Shown piece by piece: positions 1-8,890 of a stretch of 64,000 nt of DNA (position 1 is the stretch's first letter; each line of letters begins with the position of its first letter). A program made the position numbers and the translations under genes. The DNA is from Mycolicibacterium aurum (lineage in GTDB: Bacteria > Actinomycetota > Actinomycetes > Mycobacteriales > Mycobacteriaceae): positions 2,790,001 to 2,854,000 of the forward strand of contig NZ_LR134356.1 of NCBI RefSeq assembly GCF_900637195.1. The letters run 5' to 3'. The notes beneath the pieces were generated by a model that was not told the DNA's origin, ran no database searches, and saw only the letters and a program-made list of their open reading frames with translations.

Positions 1-988
1 CACCGGTCGAGGGTGTCTGGCGGTCGATGAACCGGAACGCCGCCTGCACGGCGGTTTTTCCGTCCTGGGCGGAGTGAAACGCCGCCCCGACGCGGCGCAA
101 CGGCCAGAACACCTCGGGGGCGAGCAGTAGCGCGGTGAGGCCTGCTGTCAGCGTCATCTCGCCGTAGACGAGTCGCATGCCCACACCGACCGCCACCAAC
201 GCCACTCCCAGCGTCGCGAGGAGCTCGAGCACCAACGCGGACAGGAATGCGATCCGCATCGTGGCCATGGCGGAACGGCGATGTGCTGCACTGAGTTCGG
301 CGATTCGCCGGGCCGCGCCGTCGGTGCGCCCGAGTGCGCGCAGTGTGGGTAGGCCGGCGACGAGATCCAGCAGCCGCGACTGCAGTGTCGCCATCGCGGT
401 CAGCGCCGCCGCCGAGCGGTCGGCGGTGGCCAGGCCGATCAGGATCATGAAGATCGGGATGAGGGGCAGCGCGATCATCACGATCACGGCCGATTTCCAG
501 TCGTAGAACGCGATCACGATCACGGTGGCGGGGGTGAGGATCGCCGCGAGGAACAGCGACGGCAGATACGCGGTGAAGTACACCCGGAGCCGGTCGAGCC
601 CGCGGGTGATGACGACGGCGGCGTCGTCGCGTTCGGCGGTCAGCTCCCGTGGCGGCAGGGACGTCGCGGTGGTCAGCACCTGTTCGGACAGATCGGCGAT
701 CACCGCACTGGCACCCCGCTGCGCGAGCCTGCCCTGCTGCCAGTGCGCGAGTGTCCTGACGGTCCACAGCGTCGCGAGCATCACGATCGGCCCTGCGAGC
801 GCCCCGACAGTGCGGGCGGCGGGGTCGGTGATGACCCGCGCGACGATCCCTGCCAGCACAACCGATGCGGAGATGGTGCAGGCCGCGATGAGCACACCGC
901 AGGCTGTGGTGGCGACCAGGAATCGGCGCATCGCCGCCGAGGCCCGCCACAGTCGCGGGTCTATCGGGGCGCGCGAGGTCTGTGTCAG
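1..988 (-). CDS. cydD: CydD, ABC transporter for cytochrome bd assembly (partial, 3' end outside window)
   Basis: About 329 codons of the transmembrane half of CydD are visible; the ATPase half lies beyond position 1. CydDC exports reduced thiols and is needed to assemble cytochrome bd. The translation begins LTQTSRAPIDPRLWRAS and has several hydrophobic helices and the exporter loop around RGLDRLRVYFTAYLPSL. The frame directly follows cydB and overlaps its stop codon. No ATG, GTG or TTG precedes the conserved N-terminus in frame, so the start is given at a CTG (988-986) that overlaps the cydB TGA; this start is uncertain. It is the last visible member of a cydA-cydB-cydD operon. Confidence 0.85.
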   Translation of the reverse strand, partial: MTQTSRAPIDPRLWRASAAMRRFLVATTACGVLIAACTISASVVLAGIVARVITDPAARTVGALAGPIVMLATLWTVRTLAHWQQGRLAQRGASAVIADLSEQVLTTATSLPPRELTAERDDAAVVITRGLDRLRVYFTAYLPSLFLAAILTPATVIVIAFYDWKSAVIVMIALPLIPIFMILIGLATADRSAAALTAMATLQSRLLDLVAGLPTLRALGRTDGAARRIAELSAAHRRSAMATMRIAFLSALVLELLATLGVALVAVGVGMRLVYGEMTLTAGLTALLLAPEVFWPLRRVGAAFHSAQDGKTAVQAAFRFIDRQTPSTG

Positions 989-2025
989 GACGGTCGCCTC
1001 GACAGGCCGATGGACGGCGGGATGGCATCGGCGCTCACCCGCTTCCGGAACACCCAGTAGGACCAGGCCTGGTAGCACAGCACCAAGGGCAGAAGCGCCA
1101 GCGAGGCCCACGTCATGATGCGCAGCGTGTACGGCGTCGACGACCCGTTGTAGATCGTCACACCCCAGTCGGGATTCAGCGTCGACGGCAACAGGTACGG
1201 GTACATGGATCCGAAGATCAGCGCGGCCACCGCGGCGATCACCACGACCATCGACGCGAACGCCACGCCCTCCCGCGTCTTTCGCCACATCAATGCGACC
1301 GACACCAGCAGTGCCACCACGGCCAGGCTCAGCGGGAGCCAGGTCCAGGGCTTGCCGTAGGCGAGCTGAGTCCACAGACCGAATCCGCCGGCCAGCACGA
1401 TCACCGGGACCGACAGAAGCCGTCCGGTGCGGAACGCGTCGTCGTGCAGCGCCCCCGAGGTCTTCAGTGCGAGGTAGACCGACCCGTAGAACAGGAACAG
1501 CGAGGCGGTCGCCAACCCGCCCAGCAGGGTGTAGGGGCTGAGCACGTTCCCGATGGCGACGTTGGTCTGCCCGTCGGCGTCGATTGGCAAGCCCCGCAAC
1601 AGGATTGCGAACGCGACACCCCACAGCACGGCGGGGAGCCACGAGCCGAGTGCGATGCCGATGTCAGCCCAGTTGCGCCACTGCGGATCGTTGATCTTGC
1701 CGCGCCATTCGATGCCGACGATCCGCAGGATCATGCCGAACAGGATGGCCAGCAGTGGCAGGTAAAGGGCGGAGAACAACGTCGCATACCAGTTGGGGAA
1801 GGCGGCGAACATCGCTGCCCCCGCGGTGATCAGCCAGACCTCGTTCGCGTCCCACACCGGGCCGATCGTGTTGAGCACCGCGCGGCGTCGGTCGTCCGGG
1901 TCGCCCGGTCCGCGGGCGCCCAGCGGAGCCATCAGCATGCCGACGCCGAAATCGAAGCCCTCGAGCACCAGAAAGCCGAGAAAAAGCACGGCGATCAGGA
2001 GAAACCACAGTTCCTGGAGTCCCAC
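985..2025 (-). CDS. cydB: Cytochrome bd ubiquinol oxidase subunit II
   Basis: Subunit II of the cytochrome bd terminal oxidase, 346 aa, the usual length for the family. It is a membrane protein with about eight or nine hydrophobic helices, starting MGLQELWFLLIAVLFLGF and carrying the conserved GPVWDANEVWLITAGAA segment near residues 55-70. With CydA it oxidises quinol and reduces oxygen to water at high affinity without pumping protons. It starts at a GTG with an AGGAG six bases upstream, and that ribosome site overlaps the cydA stop region. Nine bases separate cydA and cydB, so the two are co-transcribed. Confidence 0.96.
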   Translation of the reverse strand: MGLQELWFLLIAVLFLGFLVLEGFDFGVGMLMAPLGARGPGDPDDRRRAVLNTIGPVWDANEVWLITAGAAMFAAFPNWYATLFSALYLPLLAILFGMILRIVGIEWRGKINDPQWRNWADIGIALGSWLPAVLWGVAFAILLRGLPIDADGQTNVAIGNVLSPYTLLGGLATASLFLFYGSVYLALKTSGALHDDAFRTGRLLSVPVIVLAGGFGLWTQLAYGKPWTWLPLSLAVVALLVSVALMWRKTREGVAFASMVVVIAAVAALIFGSMYPYLLPSTLNPDWGVTIYNGSSTPYTLRIMTWASLALLPLVLCYQAWSYWVFRKRVSADAIPPSIGLSRRPS

Positions 2026-2034
2026 GACAATCTC

Positions 2035-3519
2035 CTAGTAGGCGAACGACAGCGGGGCGACGTCGTCTGAGTTGGGCGGTGCCGGCGGCGCGGGTTCGGA
2101 GTCATGCTCCTGCGGGCCTTCGACCACGTAGCGCCGCATCAGGTAGAACCACACGACGGCCAGTGCGCCGTAGAGCAGGGTGAACACCGCCAGTGAGAAC
2201 ATGACCGTGCCCGCGGCGTGGTTGGACACGCCTTCCTGCACCGTCATTCGCACCAGCGGGTCGCCGGTGGGGTTGGGCACGACGACCCAGGGTTGGCGAC
2301 CCATCTCGGTGAACACCCAGCCGGCCGAGTTCGCCAGGAACGGGGTGGGGATGGCGAGTATCCCGAACCACCCGTACCACCGCTGGTCCGGGAGCCTGCC
2401 GCGTCGGGTCAACCACAGGCTCACCAGGGCGAAAGCCACCGGAACCAGCAGCAATCCGATCATCGCCCGGAACGCCCAGTAGGTGACGAACAGGTTGGGC
2501 CGGTAGTCGCCCGGGCCGAACTTCTGCTGATACTCCTGTTGCAGGTCCTGAACCCCCTGCAGGGTTACGCCGCTGAACTTGCTCTCGGCCAGGAACGGCA
2601 GAACGTAGGGCACCTCGATCAGGTGGGTCACGCTGTCGCAGTTGTTATGGGTGCCGACGGTCAGCACCGAGAACATCGGATCGGTTTCGGTGTGGCACAA
2701 CGATTCCGCCGACGCCATCTTCATCGGCTGTTGGACGAACATGAGTTTGCCCTGGATGTCTCCGGTGAACAGCAGGCCGCCCGCCGCCGCGAGCGCGACG
2801 AGGCTGCCCAGGATCACGGCCGGACGGAACATCGTTCGCGAGTCGTCGGAGGCGCCGTCGTCGCTGCCACGGCCTTCGGTCCTGCGCCGCCGGTCCCGCA
2901 CCATCAACCACGCCGAGATGCCCGCCACGAACGCCCCCGCGGTCAGCAGTGACCCGGTGACTGCGTGAAAGAACGCCCACACGGCGGTGTTGTTGGACAG
3001 AAGCGCACCGAAGTCGACCAGCTCGGCCCGGCCGGTCTCGGGGTTGAATTTCGCGCCCACCGGGTGCTGCATGAACGAGTTCGCAGCGATGATGAAGTAG
3101 GCCGAGGCGTTGACCCCGAACGCGACGATCCAGATGCAGGCGAGGTGGACGGCCTTGGGGAGTCGCTGCCACCCGAAAATCCACAGGCCGATGAACGTCG
3201 ACTCGAAGAAGAAGGCGACCAGCCCCTCGAACGCGAGCGGGGCGCCGAAGATGTCGCCGACGAACTTCGAGTACTCGCTCCAGTTCATCCCGAACTGGAA
3301 CTCCTGCACGATTCCGGTTGCGACGCCGATGGCGAAGTTGATCAGGAAAAGCTTGCCGAAGAACTTCGTCAGCCGATACCACGCGGTATTACCGGTGACG
3401 TGCCACACGGTCTGCATGACGGCGATCAGCGGCGCCAAGCCGATGGTGAGTGGGACGAAGATGAAGTGGTAGACGGTGGTGATACCGAACTGCCACCGCG
3501 ACACATCCAGTGCGTTCAT
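2035..3519 (-). CDS. cydA: Cytochrome bd ubiquinol oxidase subunit I
   Basis: Haem-bearing subunit I, 494 aa. His18 in VYHFIF matches the high-spin haem ligand. A second His lies in AFFHAVTGS (about residue 185), and the Met of TEMGRQPW near residue 405 matches the low-spin haem ligand pair. The conserved GRQPW and the acidic LAFEGLVAFFFEST helix are present. The loop that binds quinol is of the short type usual in actinobacteria. The ATG is preceded by GGAG at good spacing. The gene heads the cydABD operon, and a near-perfect palindrome at 3558-3576 lies 39 bases upstream of the start, probably an operator. Confidence 0.97.
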   Translation of the reverse strand: MNALDVSRWQFGITTVYHFIFVPLTIGLAPLIAVMQTVWHVTGNTAWYRLTKFFGKLFLINFAIGVATGIVQEFQFGMNWSEYSKFVGDIFGAPLAFEGLVAFFFESTFIGLWIFGWQRLPKAVHLACIWIVAFGVNASAYFIIAANSFMQHPVGAKFNPETGRAELVDFGALLSNNTAVWAFFHAVTGSLLTAGAFVAGISAWLMVRDRRRRTEGRGSDDGASDDSRTMFRPAVILGSLVALAAAGGLLFTGDIQGKLMFVQQPMKMASAESLCHTETDPMFSVLTVGTHNNCDSVTHLIEVPYVLPFLAESKFSGVTLQGVQDLQQEYQQKFGPGDYRPNLFVTYWAFRAMIGLLLVPVAFALVSLWLTRRGRLPDQRWYGWFGILAIPTPFLANSAGWVFTEMGRQPWVVVPNPTGDPLVRMTVQEGVSNHAAGTVMFSLAVFTLLYGALAVVWFYLMRRYVVEGPQEHDSEPAPPAPPNSDDVAPLSFAY

Positions 3520-3557
3520 CCGCCACTCCCGGGCCTTACCTAGTTGATCGACGCCTT

Positions 3558-3576
3558 CTACGACAGAGTGTAGTAG
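3558..3576. promoter_or_regulatory. Palindrome upstream of cydA, possible BlaI/MecI-type operator
   Basis: CTACGACA-gag-TGTAGTAG is an inverted repeat with 7 of 8 matching positions per arm, 39-57 bases before the cydA start. The TACxACA...TGTxGTA core resembles operators bound by BlaI/MecI-family repressors. The identity of the regulator is inference. Confidence 0.5.
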
Positions 3577-3594
3577 CTTGTGCGGCGCCCGTCG

Positions 3595-4215
3595 CTAGGG
3601 ACTTTCGTCCTTCATTCCGGGGTTGGGGGCCACGACTTCTTCTCTGGGGCCGCCGACGCGGACCGCATGCTTGCTCGCCGAGCGGATCCCGAACGCGGAG
3701 ACGACCTCGAACACGCCCAGCACGATCAACCAGATTCCGACGACCATGGTCAGCGTCTCGATGGATCTGAACGGCGCAGCCAGCATGATGACGCCGGCGA
3801 TCAGGCTGATCACACCGATGAAGATCTCCCAGGCGCGGCCGGGCAACGTCGGGTCGCTGATCGCCGACACCGCCGTCGCCACGCCACGGAAGATGAAGCC
3901 GATTCCAATCCAGATGGCCAGCAGAAGAACGGCATCGCCGAAGTTGCGGAAGCACATGATGGCCAGCACGAGAGCCGCGGCACCGCTGATGAACAGCAGC
4001 ACACGGCCGCCCGCCGAGACGTGCAGGCTGAACGCGAAGACCACCTGCGTGATGCCCGCCACCAACAGGTAGGCGGCGAAGAAGATGGCAGCGACGAAGA
4101 TGCTGATTCCGGGCCAGAGCCACACCAGGGCACCCAGAAGGATGGCGAGAATTCCCGAGACCAGTGCCGTCTTCCAGAGATGCTGCAACATGGTTGGGGG
4201 AGCGGCGGTTTCCAT
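3595..4215 (-). CDS. DUF308/HdeD-family membrane protein
   Basis: A 206-aa integral membrane protein with about six short hydrophobic helices and repeated GI/GV segments typical of HdeD/DUF308 proteins (for example HLWKTALVSGILAILLGALV). In enterobacteria HdeD is linked to acid resistance, but no function is established for mycobacterial relatives. The start at METAAPP (4215) was chosen because an upstream extension to 4428 has non-membrane, shadow-like composition and would run into the divergent transporter promoter. In memory of the M. tuberculosis order it corresponds to Rv1624c, next to cydA. Confidence 0.8.
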   Translation of the reverse strand: METAAPPTMLQHLWKTALVSGILAILLGALVWLWPGISIFVAAIFFAAYLLVAGITQVVFAFSLHVSAGGRVLLFISGAAALVLAIMCFRNFGDAVLLLAIWIGIGFIFRGVATAVSAISDPTLPGRAWEIFIGVISLIAGVIMLAAPFRSIETLTMVVGIWLIVLGVFEVVSAFGIRSASKHAVRVGGPREEVVAPNPGMKDESP

Positions 4216-4410
4216 GCGCGAAGTTTGACACAGGGCCCGACACGACCCGCGTGATTTCGCGTTACCGCTGTGATGAACCAACGCTGTCGTTAATGTTCGG
4301 TTACCGGCGCTGCGCGTCGGGTCATCGGTCGTTAACGTTCCTGGCTGGAGAAGGCCCGCGGGGGGCAGCAGGACACGCTGACGACCCGAAGAAGAAAGTT
4401 GAGGCAACCA

Positions 4411-5331
4411 GTGTTGGGTGGAATCCAAGACCGCCGGACCAGGATCTGGCGCATGGCGGCAGTCTTCGTCGCTGCCGGCGCGCTGACCCTGTCGGGCTGT
4501 TCGAGTAGCTCCGAGGCGCCGAGCGAAGAGGGATCCCCGACCGCGGCAGCGCCCGCGGAAAAGGTCGACGCGATCGCGAACACCGTGCCCGAGGCCATCA
4601 AGTCGACCGGCAAGCTCGTCATCGGCGTGAACATTCCGTACGCACCGAACGAGTTCAAAGACCCCGAAGGCAAGATCGTCGGCTTCGACGTCGACCTGAT
4701 GAACGCGATCGCGGGCACGCTCGGCCTGACCCCGGAGTACCGCGAAGCCGACTTCGCCAAGATCATCCCCTCGATCCAGGGCGGCACGTTCAACGTCGGC
4801 ATGTCATCGTTCACCGACAGCAAGGAACGCGAGGAGCAGGTCGACTTCGTCACCTACTTCTCCGCAGGCACGCTGTGGGCCCAGCCCGCCGGCGGCGACA
4901 TCAACCCGGAGAGCGCCTGCGGCAAGAAGGTCGCGGTGCAGGCCACCACGGTGCAGGAGACCGACGAACTGCCTGCGCGCAGCAAGAAGTGCACCGACGA
5001 AGGTCAACCGGCCATCGAGATCGTCCCGTTCGACAGCCAGGACGCGGCCACCAACGCCGTCGTGCTCGGCCAGGCCGACGCCATGTCCGCGGATTCGCCG
5101 GTGACCCTGTACGCGATCAAGCAGACCAACGGAAAACTCGAGCAGGCGGGCGAGGTGTTCGACTCGGCGCCGTACGGGTGGCCCGTGGAGAAGGGGTCTC
5201 CGCTCGCTCAGTCGCTGGTGCAGGCCCTTGAGCATCTGATCGAGACCGGCAAGTACAAGGAGATCGCCGCCAACTGGGGCCTGGAGGAAGGCATGATCGA
5301 CAAGCCGGTCATCAACGGCGCGATCTCCTAG
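4411..5331 (+). CDS. Polar amino acid ABC transporter, substrate-binding lipoprotein
   Basis: Periplasmic-type solute-binding protein of family 3, about 306 aa. The signal peptide ends in a lipobox LTLSGC with the lipidated Cys near residue 30. The mature part has the family motif around KLVIGVNIPYAPNEF and FDVDLMNAIAGTLG, followed by GMSSFTDSKEREE. It delivers a polar amino acid, probably glutamate or a relative, to the permease encoded downstream. The GTG at 4411 is preferred because GAGG lies six bases upstream; a TTG at 4399 is an alternative. It is first in a three-gene operon (binding protein, permease, ATPase). Confidence 0.9.
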   Translation: MLGGIQDRRTRIWRMAAVFVAAGALTLSGCSSSSEAPSEEGSPTAAAPAEKVDAIANTVPEAIKSTGKLVIGVNIPYAPNEFKDPEGKIVGFDVDLMNAIAGTLGLTPEYREADFAKIIPSIQGGTFNVGMSSFTDSKEREEQVDFVTYFSAGTLWAQPAGGDINPESACGKKVAVQATTVQETDELPARSKKCTDEGQPAIEIVPFDSQDAATNAVVLGQADAMSADSPVTLYAIKQTNGKLEQAGEVFDSAPYGWPVEKGSPLAQSLVQALEHLIETGKYKEIAANWGLEEGMIDKPVINGAIS

Positions 5332-5346
5332 GCGGCGTTGACACCG

Positions 5347-6273
5347 ATGAGTGATGCCGGTTCGCCGCCACAGTCCAAACCACCTGAGTCCATCGATGCC
5401 GTCCCGCTGAGTCATCCGTGGCGATGGGTGGCGGCGGCCGTCATCATCATTCTGGTCGCGCTCTTCCTCTGGGGTGCGGCCACCAACCCGGCCTACGGCT
5501 GGTCCACCTACTCCGAATACCTGTTCAACGAGCGGATCCTGCTCGGGGTGTTCAACACCCTGCAGCTGACCATCTACTCGATGGTGATCGGCGTCGTGCT
5601 CGGCGTTCTCCTCACCGTGATGCGGCTGTCGGAGAACCCGGTCATGAGCGCCGTGTCCTGGGTGTTCCTGTGGATCTTCCGTGGCACGCCGGTCTACGTG
5701 CAGCTGGCTTTCTGGGGACTCTTCCCGACCATCTACCAGAACCTGCAGCTGGGCGTGCCGTTCGGGCCGTCGCTGCTCCATGTGGACCTGCAGAGCCTGT
5801 CGTTCCCGTTCGCGCTGGCGGTGATCGGCCTGGCGCTCAACGAGGCCGCCTACATGGCGGAGATCGTCCGCGCCGGCATCACCTCGGTGCCGGAAGGACA
5901 GATGGAGGCCTCGACTGCGCTCGGCATGTCGTGGGGAAAGGCGATGCGCCGCACGGTTCTACCGCAGGCGATGCGGGTGATCATCCCGCCGACGGGAAAC
6001 GAGCTCATCAGCCTGCTCAAGACGACCTCGCTGGTCACCGCGGTGCCCTACGCGTTCGATCTGTACAGCATCGCGACCCGCGAGATCGCCGCGCGTATCT
6101 TCGAACCTGTGCCGCTGCTGCTCGTCGCCGCCACCTGGTATCTGATCATCACCAGCGTCCTGATGGTGGGCCAGTTCTATCTCGAGCGGTACTTCTCCCG
6201 GGGTGCCTCGCGCAAGCTGACCACCAAGCAGCTCGAGGCGCTGGCGCTGGCGCAAAAGCCGGCAGCAGGCTGA
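5347..6273 (+). CDS. Polar amino acid ABC transporter permease
   Basis: Inner-membrane permease of the HisM/GlnP family, about 308 aa. It has an N-terminal helix (about residues 25-45), then the core [20 protein letters not shown] and the EAA loop [21 protein letters not shown] that contacts the ATPase. It is longer at the N-terminus than the minimal family. The ATG at 5347 is taken; a TTG nine bases earlier is possible. It follows the binding protein by 15 bases and precedes the ATPase by 10 bases, so the three genes form one operon. Confidence 0.92.
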   Translation: MSDAGSPPQSKPPESIDAVPLSHPWRWVAAAVIIILVALFLWGAATNPAYGWSTYSEYLFNERILLGVFNTLQLTIYSMVIGVVLGVLLTVMRLSENPVMSAVSWVFLWIFRGTPVYVQLAFWGLFPTIYQNLQLGVPFGPSLLHVDLQSLSFPFALAVIGLALNEAAYMAEIVRAGITSVPEGQMEASTALGMSWGKAMRRTVLPQAMRVIIPPTGNELISLLKTTSLVTAVPYAFDLYSIATREIAARIFEPVPLLLVAATWYLIITSVLMVGQFYLERYFSRGASRKLTTKQLEALALAQKPAAG

Positions 6274-6283
6274 GAGGACAGGC

Positions 6284-7066
6284 ATGACGACAGAGGCGGC
6301 GTCCGCCACGCCGATGGTGAAGGCGGAACTGGTCTGCAAGGACTTCGGCGCACTGAAGGTGCTCAAGGGGATCACGCTCGAGGTCAAGCAGGGCGAGGTC
6401 CTCGTGCTGGTCGGACCGTCGGGTTCCGGAAAGTCCACCTTCCTGCGGTGCATCAATCACCTGGAGACGGTCAGCGCCGGGCGGCTCTACGTCGACGGCA
6501 CTCTCGTCGGCTACAACGAGCGCGGCGGCAAACTGTATGAGATGAAGCCGCGCGAGGTGGCCAAACAACGCCGCGATGTGGGCATGGTCTTCCAGCACTT
6601 CAACCTTTTCCCGCACCGGACCGCGCTGGGCAACGTGATCGAGGCGCCCATCCAGGTCAAAGGGGTGAGCAAGAGCGAAGCCATCGAGCGGGGCAAGGAA
6701 ATGCTCGAAACCGTGGGGCTGGCCGACAAGGCCGAGGCCTACCCGGCGCAGCTCTCCGGAGGTCAGCAGCAGCGCGTCGCCATCGCCCGGGCGCTGGCCA
6801 TGGAGCCCAAGCTGATGCTGTTCGACGAACCGACGTCGGCACTGGATCCCGAACTCGTCGGCGAAGTGCTCGCGGTGATGAAAAAGCTTGCGGCGCAAGG
6901 TATGACCATGATGGTGGTGACGCACGAGATGGGCTTCGCCCGTGAGGTCGCCGACGAGTTGGTGTTCATGGACGCCGGCGTCGTGGTCGAGCGGGGCGAT
7001 CCCCGCGAGATCATGGCCAACCCGCAACACGAACGGACGCAGGCGTTTCTCTCCAAGGTGATGTAG
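6284..7066 (+). CDS. Polar amino acid ABC transporter ATP-binding protein (GlnQ-like)
   Basis: Cytoplasmic ATPase of the transporter, 260 aa, full length. The Walker A motif is GPSGSGKST, the Q-loop is [10 protein letters not shown], the signature is [15 protein letters not shown], and Walker B is [14 protein letters not shown], with the switch His in [10 protein letters not shown] short insertion [18 protein letters not shown] lies between Walker A and the Q-loop, as in many GlnQ/HisP proteins. Together with the two upstream genes it makes a complete importer. Confidence 0.95.
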   Translation: MTTEAASATPMVKAELVCKDFGALKVLKGITLEVKQGEVLVLVGPSGSGKSTFLRCINHLETVSAGRLYVDGTLVGYNERGGKLYEMKPREVAKQRRDVGMVFQHFNLFPHRTALGNVIEAPIQVKGVSKSEAIERGKEMLETVGLADKAEAYPAQLSGGQQQRVAIARALAMEPKLMLFDEPTSALDPELVGEVLAVMKKLAAQGMTMMVVTHEMGFAREVADELVFMDAGVVVERGDPREIMANPQHERTQAFLSKVM

Positions 7067-7104
7067 CTACCGACCCGGTCACGCCGCTGTGGCGGGCCGC
7101 TCAG

Positions 7105-8196
7105 GTGTTCCGTCTGCTCAGCTGCGTCTACGCGTTCGGCTTTCACCTGTCGATCAATTCCGACCTCGACCGCCCGGTTGCCGCCTGGCTGTTGTTCGCC
7201 GCGCTCGTCGCATGGAGCGCGGTGTGTGCGGTGGCCTATCTGCAGGGATTCGGGCGCCGTCGCGCCTGGGTGCTCGCCGAGATCGCCGTGGTGGTCGCTT
7301 TGGTGCTGTCCACCGAGGTTGTCGCGTCCGACCAGTGGGCTCAGGACAACCAGTCGTGGCCCACCACGTTGTGGGCGACCAACGCCACGATCTCGGCAGC
7401 CATCCTGGCGGGACCGATCAGCGGCATGCTGGCCGGGCTGGTGATCGTGGCGTCCAGCGCAGCGCTCAAGGGGTACGTGAGCATCGATCTCGGCCGGAAC
7501 GCGACGGTGGTCATCGAACTGGCAGTCGGCCTCGCCGTCGGCATGGCGGGACAGACCGCCCGCCGTGCGCATGCCGAACTGCAGCGGGCGGCCCGCTTGT
7601 CGGCGTCCCTCGAGGAGCGCGAGCGGCTCTCCCGTCAGGTTCACGACGGGGCAATCCAGGTACTTGCCCTGGTGGCCCGTCGCGGCCGGGAGATCGGCGG
7701 CGACACCGCCCAGCTCGCCGAATTGGCAGGTGAACAGGAGCGGGCGCTGCGCCGCCTCGTCAGCGCCGCCGACGTCTCACCGCGCGGCGAGGCGAACTCC
7801 GACGTCGCGGCGATGCTGCGGCGAAAAGCCTCGGATCGGGTGTCGGTCAGCGTGCCGGCCGAGCCGGTTCTGGTGGATTCCACGGTTGCGGACGAGCTCC
7901 TCGCCGCGGTGACGAATGCGTTGGACAACGTCGAGGCGCACGCGGGGCCCGACGCCCGCGCGTATGTTCTTCTCGAAGATCTCGGCGCTTCGGTCACGGT
8001 CAGCGTGCGCGATGACGGCGTGGGGATACCCGACGGACGACTGGAGGAAGCCGTGGGGGAGGGCCGCGTCGGGGTCGCCAAATCGATTGTGGGAAGGATG
8101 AATTCGTTGGGTGGTGACGCCAAGCTGAGCACCGGTCCCGGCGCGGGGACCGAGTGGGAGTTGACCGTGCCCCGACATCCGAAGCAGACCCGATGA
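7105..8196 (+). CDS. Sensor histidine kinase, NarL/DesK type with N-terminal membrane domain
   Basis: Membrane histidine kinase, 363 aa from the GTG at 7105. Residues 1-150 hold about five hydrophobic helices of the DUF5931/MacS-like sensor region. The HisKA_3 dimerisation segment ERERLSRQVHDGAIQ contains the phosphoacceptor His180. A HATPase domain follows with NALDNVEAHAG (N box) and VRDDGVGIP (G box). Homology seems to extend upstream in frame ([13 protein letters not shown]) to a GTA at 7073, but no standard start codon is available there, so the true start is uncertain. The stop overlaps the ATG of the response regulator. Confidence 0.88.
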   Translation: MFRLLSCVYAFGFHLSINSDLDRPVAAWLLFAALVAWSAVCAVAYLQGFGRRRAWVLAEIAVVVALVLSTEVVASDQWAQDNQSWPTTLWATNATISAAILAGPISGMLAGLVIVASSAALKGYVSIDLGRNATVVIELAVGLAVGMAGQTARRAHAELQRAARLSASLEERERLSRQVHDGAIQVLALVARRGREIGGDTAQLAELAGEQERALRRLVSAADVSPRGEANSDVAAMLRRKASDRVSVSVPAEPVLVDSTVADELLAAVTNALDNVEAHAGPDARAYVLLEDLGASVTVSVRDDGVGIPDGRLEEAVGEGRVGVAKSIVGRMNSLGGDAKLSTGPGAGTEWELTVPRHPKQTR

Positions 8197-8846
8197 CAGA
8201 CGGCCCGATTACCGTGATGGTGGTCGACGATCATCCGATCTGGCGTGATGCGGTGGCGCGGGATCTGGCCGACGGCGGCTTCGAGGTGGTGGCGACCGCG
8301 GACGGGGTGGCGTCGGCGAAGCGCCGGGCGGCCGTCGTGCTGCCGGACGTCGTCCTGATGGACATGCGTCTCGGCGACGGTGACGGCGCACAGGCCACGG
8401 CCGAGGTTCTCGCCGTCTCACCGTCGACCCGCATCCTTGTGCTGTCAGCGTCCGACGAGCGCGACGACGTCCTGGAGGCGGTGAAGGCGGGCGCCACCGG
8501 CTATCTGGTGAAGAGCGCGTCGAAGCAGGAGCTCGAGGACGCGGTGCGGGCGACCGCGCAGGGGCGCGCGGTGTTCACGCCCGGGCTGGCCGGCCTGGTG
8601 CTGGGGGAGTACCGCCGGATCGAGCGCGACTCACCCGCCGGTTCGGCGGAGCCGAGCCTGACCGAGCGCGAGACGGAGATACTGCGCTATGTCGCCAAGG
8701 GGCTCACCGCCAAGCAGATCGCCACGCGCCTGTCGCTGAGCCACCGGACCGTGGAGAACCACGTGCAGGCGACCTTCCGCAAGCTCCAGATTGGGAACCG
8801 GGTCGAACTCGCACGGTACGCGATCGAGCACGGACTGGACGAGTAG
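8193..8846 (+). CDS. NarL/LuxR-family response regulator
   Basis: Two-domain regulator, 217 aa. The receiver domain has acidic residues in VVDDHP (12-13), phosphoacceptor Asp57 in VVLMDMRLGDGDG, and the conserved Lys in GYLVKSASK. The C-terminal LuxR helix-turn-helix is LTERETEILRYVAKGLTAKQIATRLSLSHRTVENHV. The ATG overlaps the kinase stop in ATGA, so the pair is translationally coupled and almost certainly cognate. The signal and targets are unknown; the DUF2339-like gene just downstream could be a target. Confidence 0.94.
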   Translation: MTDGPITVMVVDDHPIWRDAVARDLADGGFEVVATADGVASAKRRAAVVLPDVVLMDMRLGDGDGAQATAEVLAVSPSTRILVLSASDERDDVLEAVKAGATGYLVKSASKQELEDAVRATAQGRAVFTPGLAGLVLGEYRRIERDSPAGSAEPSLTERETEILRYVAKGLTAKQIATRLSLSHRTVENHVQATFRKLQIGNRVELARYAIEHGLDE

Positions 8847-8890
8847 TAGTACTCATCCGCTGAGGCGCCCTGGGCTGCGACGATGACCGC

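Noticed and set aside
982..2070. Long plus-strand open frame (362 aa) across cydB
   Set aside because: It mirrors cydB, is rich in Arg, Gln, His and Gly, and has no domain; a high-GC shadow.
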